Translations under genes and position numbers: made by a program | Notes under the pieces: model-generated | Databases searched by the model: none | What the model was told of the DNA's origin: nothing | The model's input: the letters and a program-made list of their open reading frames with translations, nothing else | Shown here: piece after piece, positions 30,740-41,179 of the stretch | How positions within the stretch are numbered: position 1 is the stretch's first letter | How the letters are laid out: each line of letters opens with the position of its first letter | NCBI GenBank assembly: GCA_950097015.1 | Contig: CATNEN010000041.1 | Span: 1,653,501-1,717,500, forward strand | Reading direction: 5' to 3' | Length of the DNA: 64,000 nucleotides | DNA from: Macrostomum hystrix | Lineage: Eukaryota; Platyhelminthes; Macrostomidae

Positions 30740-32220
30740 CACCACAAGCAGCGAAGTCGTCAACATTTCTGGTGTGGAGGCAGCTCCGACGTGCCTTGCC
30801 TTGTGCCAGCTGAGAGGCTGCTTGGTGGCTATTTTGAATTCCACCTCGCCCCAGTGTCAGCTGCTGCTGGTGAACGACGCATCCCGCGGCCTGGGGCCGG
30901 CCGAGACTCACGTGCGGAGACTGCTGCGCTCCGAACACGACGTGAAGCGGTGGATGGCTGACAACTTCTGGGAGCTGCTGGAAATGAGGACGTTGAGGAT
31001 CGAAGTCGAAGTGAAGAGTGAGCCACAGTAGTCAATGCTCTTGTATTTTTTGCAACTATTTACTTAAGTAATAGATACATGACATCGATTCTCTACAGGC
31101 CATTAAATTCGAGACAGGTCCATCCTGGTCGAAAGATTAGAATAGAGTAGAGTCGAGAAACATTCTAATTGAAAAAGTTTTAATTGCGATCCTAATTTCT
31201 GACTCGCAGAATGCGGCAGTGGAAGGCAGGGCTCAATACAGTCGGTGAACATTCCATGGACCAGCTGCTAGAGGCGCTATCGAAACCTAAGGCGCTTGAG
31301 GCGGCACCAACTCATTCTCGGGGTATGCCCAGTGGCAGCGGTGCCTTTGTGTCAGGAAATTTCAGCCTGGCCTCCTGAACTCAGCTGACTGTTTTGGTTG
31401 GTCAGGCTGGTGACCCATACAAAAACATTTACTGCTGCGGGGCAGTGGAGGCGGAAGCTTCGTGTACATGTCAGAGAAAAAAAGTTTTTGGTTTTTTTGA
31501 CTTTTGGTTTTGGTGAGTCGCGTTTGACTTCGCAGGCAGGCTTTAAAACTGCTTCCAGAGCCTAAATGAAGAGATTCAAATAGCTGAAGAATAATTTTTC
31601 TTCTCGAATGGGTCTGCAGAATGAGTTCTTTTATCCAAACGGAATTTCAACTTGGCGACTCAACAAAATCTGTGGGGACGTGAAAAACATCAAGTTCGGG
31701 AAAATTATTAGCATTTTTTCGCCAATCCATGTCTGGAGAAGTAGGCGTCAAGGGCAGCGGCACGCGGGAGAACGAAAATTGGCATCGCTGCAAGCAACGG
31801 ACAGTCAGGCTTCAACGACCCCAGCGACATGCCCACCTCCCATAACCACGGCGGCTGTGGTGCCAGCTGGCTGGGCAATCCAGTGCACCACAGGCGCGGA
31901 TCCGACGATGGCGACGGAGGTGGAAGCCTTGTCGTGGGATGATTCGACGGCAATAGCAACGGAGTGGTCGGCTTCGGTTTCGGCGAAGGAGGTGGATCTA
32001 CGACTCCCAACTTCCGCTGGAGCCGGCGGAAGCTTCAGTGGAGGCAGCACCGGCAACTTCGCCAGCATTCCCGGTGGCGGCGGTGGCTCCTACTGCTCCA
32101 CCCCCGGCTGCATCAGCATCAAGAGTAGCAACGACGGTCAGCATGGCCAGGTGGCCATTCGGCTGCTGGTGCCGGTTTGTGAATCTTGCGAGTTGTATGT
32201 CGAGCGAGCGAAGAGTTGAC
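30740..32220 (+). pseudogene. PAN-like plus glycine-rich extracellular fragment, copy 2
   Basis: Parallel to 15905-17160 in order and strand. A PAN/apple-like part at about 30753-31031 is open: SEVVNISGVEAAPTCLALCQ, LRGCLVAILNSTSPQCQLLL and VNDASRGLGPAETHVRRLLR, ending SEPQ and stop. Glycine-rich parts follow: GAFVSGNFSL, then an in-frame stop, TQLTVLVGQAGDPYKNIY near 31390, NHGGCGASWLGNP near 31850 and GGSFSGGSTGNFASIPGGGG near 32030. The last piece, NDGQHGQVAIRLLVPVCESC, resembles the end of the ALK-type glycine-rich domain. Stops and frameshifts separate the pieces, so it is either a pseudogene or a gene whose introns I cannot resolve. Copy 2 keeps the PAN part intact, whereas copy 1 carries an insertion there. 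Confidence 0.6.
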
Positions 32221-34071
32221 TTCTATGACATGCTGGTGGACAACGACTTTCATTTGAAAATGAATACTTAATAAAGTATTTAAGTTCAAACCTCACGTTA
32301 TATCTAAATTGAAACAAACAATGTGGATTCGGCTGTGATTTAGCAGAAGCCGCTCGTTTCAGCTGACTGACCGACTTCTTGGTTGCTTCCTTCGCGAGAT
32401 GACCGGAGTAGTGAGCTCGGACTCGAGAGAATCCCCCCTCCCCAGATTCCAACGCCGGCTGAGGCTGTTGCAACTTCGCCCGCGCTGCTTCCGTTTCCTG
32501 TTTATCTTGTCTCCTTTTAAGCTTTGGGTTTGGAGGCCGCATTGATACCCATTACTTCGTCTTCCCCTGGCTTCTGGCCAGTTTTTGCGTGCTTTGCTTT
32601 CAGATTTGGTTGATCACTTACAACCACTGGCCAAATACTGTTCGGTAACGCAGAGAAACAATCAGGGTGATGCAATCGAGCTTAAATTGTTGGTACAAGC
32701 TACCAGACAAAGCTTCACCAACGACCACTAGTCAGACCGCACTATTTATCAAAGATGGAGTCTTGTAGTAGTTGTACTGCAAGACAGCGCTTGGCGTCAT
32801 GTCAGAGAAAAAGTTTTTTGTCTGGCTTAAAAGTACGCCCAGATCGACTGCAGAACTTCTGGAGGCCCGAAACTGCCCAACCTTCCTTAGAAGCTGATTA
32901 TTAAAAGTATATTAAAAGCTTAGTTCAATTGATGCAGCGATCGGAGACAGAGCCGTAGAAGCCTTGTCGATAATTCCAAATAAATTACGCAAGGTTCGAC
33001 GATTTCGTGACGCAAGTCTCAACGCTTACAGTAAAGGATCTGCAATCGGAAGAAACTATTAAAAAACCTCTCCTGGAAACTTAGCGCCTTCGGTTATATC
33101 CTACGCTCTAATAAGTTGGCACTATCAATGGTTACGTCAAAAAATACTGTCTACTGGCCACAAAGTGATCAGAAGGTGGGGAAAGGGCACACAAACTGCT
33201 GACTAACTGCACGTTTCAATTAAAAATAATTTTTTCAATTGACAAAAGGCTTAGGAGCCTGCTGCGAATCATGGAGTGGAGTTGTGCAGCCTCATCATGA
33301 TGCTTTGTAGAACGGCACTAAGCAGTTGAGCTACGAGCTCGGCGAGAAACAGCTGCGCCAGAAATCAAGATGGACATTGAGAGCACAAGCAAGCTCGCCG
33401 CAACATGGTACGGAAAACAAATACCACCAAGTTTGGATGGAATTTGAGCTTGAATTTGTGGAATGCATGAAGTGGCACTGGCTCGCTCTCAATATTACGA
33501 GTATTATATTACGAGTATTATTACGAGTATAATATTCTTAGACAAAAATTGACCTTTTCTGCAAACCGCAAACTACTCGTACATGCAGTTTGTGTGGAGC
33601 AATTCACAAACAAAGCCATTTTGCAGTCTCAATTACCAACAATCGATATACGAGAATTAATTGCATTCCTGTCAAGTGCATTCAAAAAAAGTACATCTCA
33701 AAAAGAAAAGCACATCTCCTCGTTCAAACTCAGCGTCCAATTCTATCTCGACACTCATGTTCTCTTTACGCATTAAATACGACTCTTAGAATTCAAATTA
33801 AATAGTCAACTCGTGACATCTAAAATTACGCCCGAAAACCAGCACGATATATAAAAAATTAATTAACGAATTTATTCCCCTCGAGTGTAATAATCCTCAA
33901 TATACCACATTTTACATTCCCTGTGTTAATTTTTTTTCACTGAAAACACTAACAAACATAACATTAAAGGATTATTTCCATTTGAACAAGTTCAAATATT
34001 CAAATTATATTTTGAACGACAAAAGCAAAAGCGCATCTCAAATCTCATCATAATGCGCCGAGCATTGGTTT
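32221..34071. other. Unassigned sequence 3' of Arg-repeat copy B
   Basis: Mixed composition, AT-rich towards 34 kb. It has repeated TTACGAGTATTAT words near 33500-33535. Frames such as 33549-33776 have no recognisable motif. Confidence 0.4.
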
Positions 34072-37000
34072 TTAGCGTCTGCGGTTACGTCTGGCGCGTC
34101 TGTTGGAGCGTCTGCGGTTGCGTCTAGCACGACGACGGTTGCTTCTTCTCTTTCTGACATCGCGGCTCTTGCGGTTGCGTCTGGCCGAGCGTCTGCGGTT
34201 ACGTCTAGCACGACGAGGGTTGCTTCTTCTCTTTCTGACATCGCGGCTCTTGCGGTTGCGTCTGCTGGAGCGTCTGCGGTTACGTCTAGCGCGTCTGTTG
34301 GAGCGTCTGCGGTTGCGTCTAGCACGACGACGGTTGCTTCTTCTCTTTCTCACATCACGGCTCTTGCGGTTGCGTCTGGCCGAGCGTCTGCGGTTACGTC
34401 TGGCGCGTCTGTTGGAGCGTCTGCGGTTGCGTCTAGCACGACGACGGTTGCTTCTTCTCTTTCTGACATCGCGGCTCTTGCGGTTGCGTCTGGCCGAGCG
34501 TCTGCGGTTACGTCTGGCGCGTCTGTTGGAGCGTCTGCGGTTGCGTCTAGCACGACGACGGTTGCTTCTTCTCTTTCTGACATCGCGGCTCTTGCGGTTG
34601 CGTCTGGCCGAGCCTCTGCGGTTACGTCTAGCACGACGAGGGTTGCGTCTTCTCTTTCTGACATCGCGGCTCTTACGGTTGCGTCTGGCCGAGCGTCTGC
34701 GATTACGTCTGACGCGTCTGTTGGAGCGTCTTCGGTTGCGTCTAGCACGACGACGGTTGCTTCTTCTCTTTCTGACATCGCGGCTCTTGCGGTTGCGTCT
34801 AGCCGAGCGTCTGCGGTTACGTCTGGCGCGTCTGTTGGAGCGTCTGCGGTTGCGCCTAGCACGACGACGGTTGCTTCTTCTCTTTCTGACATCGCGGCTC
34901 TTGCGGTTGCGTCTGGCCGAGCGTCTGCGGTTACGTCTGGCGCGTCTGTTGGAGCGTCTGCGGTTGCGTCTCGCACGACGACGGTTGCTTCTTCTCTTTC
35001 TGACATCGCGGCTCTTGCGGTTGCGTCTGGCCGAGCGTCTGCGGTTGCGTCTAGCACGACGACGGTTGCTTCTTCTCTTTCTGACATCGCGGCTCTTGCG
35101 GTTGCGTCTGGCCGAGCGTCTGCGGTTACGTCTGGCGCGTCTGTTGGAGCGTCTGCGGTTGCGTCTCGCACGACGACGGTTGCTTCTTCTCTTTCTGACA
35201 TCGCGGCTCTTGCGGTTGCGTCTGGCCGAGCGTCTGCGGTTGCGTCTAGCACGACGACGGTTGCTTCTTCTCTTTCTGACATCGCGGCTCTTGCGGTTGC
35301 GTCTGGCCGAGCGTCTGCGGTTACGTCTGGCGCGTCTGTTGGAGCGTCTGCGGTTGCGTCTCGCACGACGACGGTTGCTTCTTCTCTTTCTCACATCGCG
35401 GCTCTTGCGGTTGCGTCTGGCCGAGCGTCTGCGGTTGCGTCTAGCACGACGACGGTTGCTTCTTCTCTTTCTGACATCGCGGCTCTTGCGGTTGCGTCTG
35501 GCCGAGCGTCTGCGGTTACGTCTAGCACGACGAGGGTTGCTTCTTCTCTTTCTGACATCGCGGCTCTTGCGGTTGCGTCTGGCCGAGCGCCTGCGGTTAC
35601 GTCTGGCGCGTCTGTTGGAGCGTCTGCGGTTGCGTCTAGCACGACGACGGTTGCTTCTTCTCTTTCTGATATCGCGGCTCTTGCGGTTGCGTCTGGCCGA
35701 GCGCCTGCGGTTACGTCTGGCGCGTCTGTTTGAGCGTCTGCGGTTGCGTCTAGCACGACGACGGTTGCTTCTTTTCTTTCTGATATCGCGGCTCTTGCGG
35801 TTGCGTCTGGCCGAGCGCCTGCGGTTACGTCTGGCGCGTCTGTTGGAGCGTCTGCGGTTGCGTCTAGCACGACGACGGTTGCTTCTTCTCTTTCTGACAT
35901 CGCGGCTCTTGCGGTTGCGTCTGGCCGAGCGTCTGCGGTTACGTCTAGCACGACGAGGGTTGCTTCTTCTCTTTCTGACATCGCGGCTCTTGCGGTTGCG
36001 TCTGGCCGAGCGTCTGCGGTTACGTCTAGCACGACGAGGGTTGCTTCTTCTCTTTCTGACATCGCGGCTCTTGCGGTTGCGTCTGGCCGAGCGTCTGCGG
36101 TTACGTCTGGCGCGTCTGTTGGAGCGTCTGCGGTTGCGTCTCGCACGACGACGGTTGCTTCTTCTCTTTCTCACATCGCGGCTCTTGCGGTTGCGTCTGG
36201 CCGAGCGTCTGCGGTTGCGTCTAGCACGACGACGGTTGCTTCTTCTCTTTCTGACATCGCGGCTCTTGCGGTTGCGTCTGGCCGAGCGTCTGCGGTTGCG
36301 TCTAGCACGACGAGGGTTGCTTCTTCTCTTTCTGACATCGCGGCTCTTGCGGTTGCGTCTGGCCGAGCGCCTGCGGTTACGTCTGGCGCGTCTGTTGGAG
36401 CGTCTGCGGTTGCGTCTAGCACGACGACGGTTGCTTCTTCTCTTTCTGATATCGCGGCTCTTGCGGTTGCGTCTGGCCGAGCGCCTGCGGTTACGTCTGG
36501 CGCGTCTGTTGGAGCGTCTGCGGTTGCGTCTAGCACGACGACGGTTGCTTCTTCTCTTTCTGACATCGCGGCTCTTGCGGTTGCGTCTGGCCGAGCGTCT
36601 GCGGTTACGTCTGGCGCGTCTGTTGGAGCGTCTGCGGTTGCGTCTAGCACGACGACGGTTGCTTCTTCTCTTTCTGATATCGCGGCTCTTGCCGTTGCGT
36701 CTGTTGGAGCGTCTGCGGTTGCGTCTAGCACGACGAGGGTTGCTTCTTCTCTTTCTGACATCGCGGCTCTTGCGGTTGCGTCTGGCCGAGCGCCTGCGGT
36801 TACGTCTTGCGCGTCTGTTGGAGCGTCTGCGGTTGCGTCTCGCTCGACGACGGTTGCTTCTTCTCTTTCTGATATCGCGGCTCTTGCGGTTGCGTCTGGC
36901 CGAGCGTCTGCGGTTACGTCTGGCGCGTCTGTTGGAGCGTCTGCGGTTGCGTCTAGCACGACGACGGTTGCTTCTTCTCTTTCTCACATCGCGGCTCTTG

Positions 37001-37613
37001 CGGTTGCGTCTGCTGGAACGTCTGCGGTTACGTCTGGCGCGTCTGTTGGAACGGCTGCGGTTGCGTCTAGCACGACGACGGTTGCTTCTTCTCTTTCTCA
37101 CATCGCGGCTCTTGCGGTTGCGTCTGGCCGAGCGTCTGCGGTTACGTCTGGCGCGTCTGTTGGAGCGTCTGCGGTTGCGTCTAGCACGACGCCGGTTGCT
37201 TCTCTTTCTCACATCGCGGCTTCTCTGGGCACGTCGGTCGGATCGTCTGCCCTGACGCCTGTCTTTCCGCCGTGAGTCGCGACGACTTCGCCTGTCGTCA
37301 CGTCGTCCTCGGTTTTCCCTTCTTGCGGGTCTCCCAATAAAACAAGGTTTTATAGTCTTCTTTGCTGCCGATGCGGGTGCGGCAGTCCTGGCAGCAGCTG
37401 GTGCGGCCGGCTTCTTCAGCTTGTTTGCAGCATTCGGAGGTGGTGCTGATAGCTGAAATTCAAATTTGGTTGTTGATAATTGTGTCTGTCTCTTTTTTTG
37501 GGACGAGCACACAGAATGGACTATCTTGTCATGGAGCAGTTGATTATTCGTTGATGACTTACCACAAGGGTGCAGAGCACCGCTGCGCATGCAGCCAACA
37601 GAAGAAGTCTCAT
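34072..37613 (-). CDS. Secreted Arg-rich tandem-repeat protein, copy B (intact)
   Basis: Exon 1 (37613-37563, 51 nt) encodes MRLLLLAACAAVLCTLV and ends at GTAAGT. A 110-nt intron follows, ending AATTTCAG. Exon 2 (37452-34072, 3381 nt) continues in the same phase with LSAPPPNAANKLKKPAAP, AARTAAPASAAKKTIKP and GRPARRENRGRRDDRRSRRD, then about 30 copies of a 38- or 26-residue repeat, ending RRNRRR and TAA. The predicted precursor is 1143 aa with no internal stop. In a full unit I count 22 Arg, 2 Lys and 1 Asp among 38 residues, so the protein is extremely cationic. Signal cleavage is plausible after LSA. The gene is not recognised from any family. Composition recalls protamines, but a signal peptide argues for secretion. 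Possible roles such as polyanion binding, adhesive or mucus matrix, or antimicrobial activity are speculation. Confidence 0.7.
34075..37215. repeat. 114/78-bp tandem array of copy B
   Basis: About 30 units of the same 114-bp and 78-bp types as at 18484-23795, without frame-breaking indels in the Arg-rich frame. Most unit differences are single bases. The overlapping long frames on plus, Leu/Arg-rich, and the Asp/Ala-rich minus frame are shadows of this array. Confidence 0.97.
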
Positions 37614-37755
37614 GTTTGTGCTTCTCAGAGTTAACTTCAATGACTTGCATGATGGCTGGAATTCGAGTTGAATTTATGCCAAAGTTTTGCATGTTTCTTC
37701 GCAGGTGGTCGCTGTCGCACCTGTCGATTGTCAACTATTAAGCGCTGCGTTGGCA
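37614..37755 (-). other. Conserved 5' flank of Arg-repeat copy B
   Basis: Near-identical to 24182-24320. Similarity stops near GCCAACGCAGCGC, marking the edge of the duplicated gene. Confidence 0.6.
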
Positions 37756-38315
37756 GATTTTTTTAACTTCCCTTGGGTATATCTCTTCGTACTGCCCGCA
37801 TGCCCAGCGTTCTGTTTAACTTGAAGATCTGATCTGAGTATTTGCATTTTCGCTCAGTGGCTTATGGTTTCTCGTTTTACTTTGAACTTCACTATTATTC
37901 GCCTTGGGATCCAACTCAGAACTGTGTTGTATTTGTGCATCTGTCTGTTACACTACCAAACTTTGTTTACGGAAAGTCGCAGTGGCGGCGGTAGCAGTAG
38001 TTGGCGAAACTTCTCCCGGAGACAAATTTCGGAGCTCGTTAGCGCACCCCTGTGGCGCTGGTCGTTTGCTGGTTCGGCAGGTGAGCTTTTCCCTCGGTAT
38101 TTTTGCGTTTCACTTTCTTTGAGCAAGAAGCATTTGCCTGCTTAAATAAAAATTGTAGCGTTTCGTTGGATTTTGACCTTTTTCCTTGTACGAGTTTGCT
38201 CGTACGAAATGCATGTTTTTGCATTTTCCTTGCTGTCTGCTTTCTAAGGGTTGTTTGGGTATTGTTTGAAAACGATCTACATTAGAAGTAAGATCCGTAA
38301 TGTTCTGGAAAAGCT
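37756..38315. other. Unassigned sequence
   Basis: Unique sequence between copy B and the 13-bp satellite. Short plus frames with no recognisable domain. Confidence 0.4.
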
Positions 38316-39405
38316 GGAAAGCAGAGCTGGAAAGCAGAGCTGGAATGCAGAGCTGGAAAGCAGAGCTGGAATGCAGAGCTGGAAAGCAGAGCTGGAAAGC
38401 AGACCTGGAATGCAGAGCTGGAAAGCAGAGCTGGAATGCAGAGCTGGAATGCAGAGCTGGAATGCAGAGCTGGAATGCAGAGCTGGAATGCAGAGCTGGA
38501 AAGCAGAGCTGGAATGCAGAGCTGGAATGCAGAGCTGGAATGCAGAGCTGGAATGCAGAGCTGGAATACAGAGCTGGAATGCAGAGCTGGAATGCAGAGC
38601 TGGAAAGCAGACCTGGAATGCAGAGCTGGAAAGCAGAGCTGGAATGCAGAGCTGGAATGCAGACCTGGAATGCAGAGCTGGAAAGCAGAGCTGGAATGCA
38701 GAGCTGGAATGCAGAGCTGGAAGGCAGAGCTGGACTGCAGAGCTGGAATGCAGAGCTGGAATGCAGAGCTGGAATGCAGAGCTGGAATGCAGAGCTGGAA
38801 TGCAGAGCTGGAATGCAGAGCTGGAATGCAGAGCTGGAAAGCAGAGCTGGAATGCAGAGCTGGAATGCAGAGCTGGAATGCAGAGCTGGAATGCAGAGCT
38901 GGAATGCAGAGCTGGAATGCAGAGCTGGAATGCAGAGCTGGAAAGCAGAGCTGGAATGCAGAGCTGGAATGCAGAGCTGGAATGCAGAGCTGGAATACAG
39001 AGCTGGAATGCAGAGCTGGAATGCAGAGCTGGAAAGCAGACCTGGAATGCAGAGCTGGAAAGCAGAGCTGGAATGCAGAGCTGGAATGCAGACCTGGAAT
39101 GCAGAGCTGGAAAGCAGAGCTGGAATGCAGAGCTGGAATGCAGAGCTGGAAGGCAGAGCTGGACTGCAGAGCTGGAATGCAGAGCTGGAATGCAGAGCTG
39201 GAATGCAGAGCTGGAATGCAGAGCTGGAATGCAGAGCTGGAATGCAGAGCTGGAATGCAGAGCTGGAAAGCAGAGCTGGAATGCAGAGCTGGAATGCAGA
39301 GCTGGAATGCAGAGCTGGAATGCAGAGCTGGAATGCAGAGCTGGAATGCAGAGCTAGAATGCAGAGCTGGAATGCAGAGCTGGAATGCAGAGCTGGAAAG
39401 CACAG
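38316..39405. repeat. 13-bp satellite, array 1, with 429-bp higher-order repeat
   Basis: About 84 copies of GGAATGCAGAGCT or GGAAAGCAGAGCT. Rare variants recur exactly 429 bp (33 units) apart: GGAATACAGAGCT at 38564 and 38993, and GGAAGGCAGAGCTGGACTG near 38719 and 39148. A block of 33 units was therefore duplicated. No frame contains stops, so 370-residue shadow ORFs appear on both strands. Confidence 0.97.
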
Positions 39406-39898
39406 CTCTGCACCCTTGTGGTAAGTCATCAACGAATAATCAACTGCTCCATGACAAGATAGGCCATTCTGTGTGCTCGTCCCAAATAAGAGACAGACAC
39501 AATTATCAACAACCAAATTTGAATTTCAGCTATCAGCACCACCTCCGAATGCTGCAAACAAGCTGAAGAAGCCGGCCGCACCAGCTGCTGCCAAGACTGC
39601 CGCACCCGCAGCGGCAGCAAAGAAGACTATAAAACCTTGCTTTTTTGGGAGACCCGCAAGAAGGGAAACGGAGGACGACGTGACGACAGGCGAAGTCGTC
39701 GCGACTCACGGCGGAAAGACAGGCGTCAGGGCAGACGATCCGACCGACGTGCCCGGAGAAGCCGCGATGTGAGAAAGAGAAGCAACCGTCGTCGTGCTAG
39801 ACGCAACCGCAGACGCTCCAACAGACGCGCCAGACGTAACCGCAGACGCTGGGCCAGACGCAACCGCAAGAGCCGCGATGTCAGAAAGATAAGAAGCA
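39406..39898 (+). pseudogene. Arg-repeat gene copy C, truncated and frameshifted
   Basis: Only the last 15 nt of exon 1 remain (CTCTGCACCCTTGTG, ending 39420), followed by GTAAGTC, a 109-nt intron and exon 2 from 39530 with LSAPPPNAANKLKKPAAP. A base is lost near 39670 (GAAACGG against GAAAACCG in the other copies), which shifts the frame to an early stop near 39773. The Arg-rich text is still visible in the next phase for about two units, up to KSRDVRKIRSN at 39900, where it runs directly into the 13-bp satellite. The signal-peptide start is missing, replaced by satellite. It lies on the strand opposite to copies A and B. Confidence 0.85.
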
Positions 39899-40630
39899 AC
39901 TGGAAAGCAGAGCTGGAAAGCAGAGCTGGAATGCACAGCTGGAATGCACAGCTGGAAAGCAGAGCTGGAAAGCAGAGCTGGAATGCACAGCTGGAATGCA
40001 CAGCTGGAAAGCACAGCTGGAAAGCAGAGCTGGAAAGCAGAGCTGGAAAGCAGAGCTGGAAAGCAGAGCTGGAAAGCAGAGCTGGAAAGCAGAGCTGGAA
40101 TGCACAGCTGGAATGCACAGCTGGAAAGCAGAGCTGGAATGCACAGCTGGAAAGCAGAGCTGGAAAGCAGAGCTGGAATGCACAGCTGGAATGCACAGCT
40201 GGAAAGCAGAGCTGGAAAGCAGAGCTGGAATGCACAGGTGGAATGCACAGCTGGAAAGCAGAGCTGGAAAGCAGAGCTGGAATGCACAGCTGGAATGCAC
40301 AGCTGGAAAGCACAGCTGGAAAGCAAAGCTGGAAAGCAGACCTGGAATGCAGAGCTGGAAAGCAGAGCTGGAAAGCAGAGCTGGAAAGCAGAGCTGGAAT
40401 GCACAGCTGGAAAGCAGAGCTGGAAAGCAGAGCTGGAAAGCAGAGCTGGAAAGCAGAGCTGGAATGCACAGCTGGAAAGCAGAGCTGGAAAGCAGAGCTG
40501 GAAAGCAGAGCTGGAAAGCAGAGCTGGAATGCACAGCTGGAAAGCAGAGCTGGAAAGCAGAGCTGGAAAGCAGAGCTGGAAAGCAGAGCTGGAATGCACA
40601 GCTGGAAAGCAGAGCTGGAAAGCAGAGCTA
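39899..40630. repeat. 13-bp satellite, array 2
   Basis: About 56 copies of GGAAAGCAGAGCT mixed with GGAATGCACAGCT. The CAC variant is common here and nearly absent from array 1, so the two arrays evolved separately after the split. It begins immediately after AGAAGCAAC of Arg-repeat copy C. Confidence 0.97.
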
Positions 40631-41179
40631 CAAGGCGTAATGACTCAATAACTAGGCAGGGTTTTGGGTTGGAGAAGGGGGTGAGCCCTACAAAAGGACA
40701 AGACTGCTTAAAGTTTATTTGGCAGCGAAGTACAATCGATAAGCGAACAATCAATGAGCGAACAGCGCTCATGCTTAAATTGAGTGAGGGACACAAAGCA
40801 CGATGGATTTCAAATGAGTGCTAGCGCACTAGCCAAAGAGGCATTAAATTTCATGGATTAAAAATAGCTAACAAAGGATAAATTAGAAAAGCATTAATAA
40901 GCAAGAAGTCTTAACAAAATTTGCAGTTAAGTGTTTGAACAGTCTGTTCAAGCTTCCGCCTGTCAATCACACGAGTCAGCTTCTACGTAGGTTCTAGTCT
41001 TAATTGCATCTCCTCCTGTGGTCCTTCGCCAGGCGAGAATGTGGCTTGCGTGATAGATTCCTTATCGGGCTGTCGGACGCCACGTGGCTGAAGCGGCTGC
41101 TTAGCAGGCTGCTCAGGATGCTGTTCTGATAGGCAGCCGTTTGACCTTCGTGGCGTGCCATCGGCAGACTGCATGAGCA
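40631..41179. other. Unassigned sequence before second piggyBac
   Basis: Unique sequence. The minus frame at 40983-41264 is probably antisense to the eroded piggyBac N-terminal region. Confidence 0.4.

Noticed and set aside
34038-36959. Minus-strand Asp/Ala-rich ORFs in the same array
   Set aside because: The GTC/GTG variation creates TGA stops in this frame, it is unconnected to the signal-peptide exon, and it changes residues at most variant sites.
38110-40796. Long ORFs on both strands in the 13-bp satellite
   Set aside because: The unit simply lacks stop codons in any phase. Period 13 cycles all three frames, and no gene features are present beyond the embedded Arg-repeat fragment.
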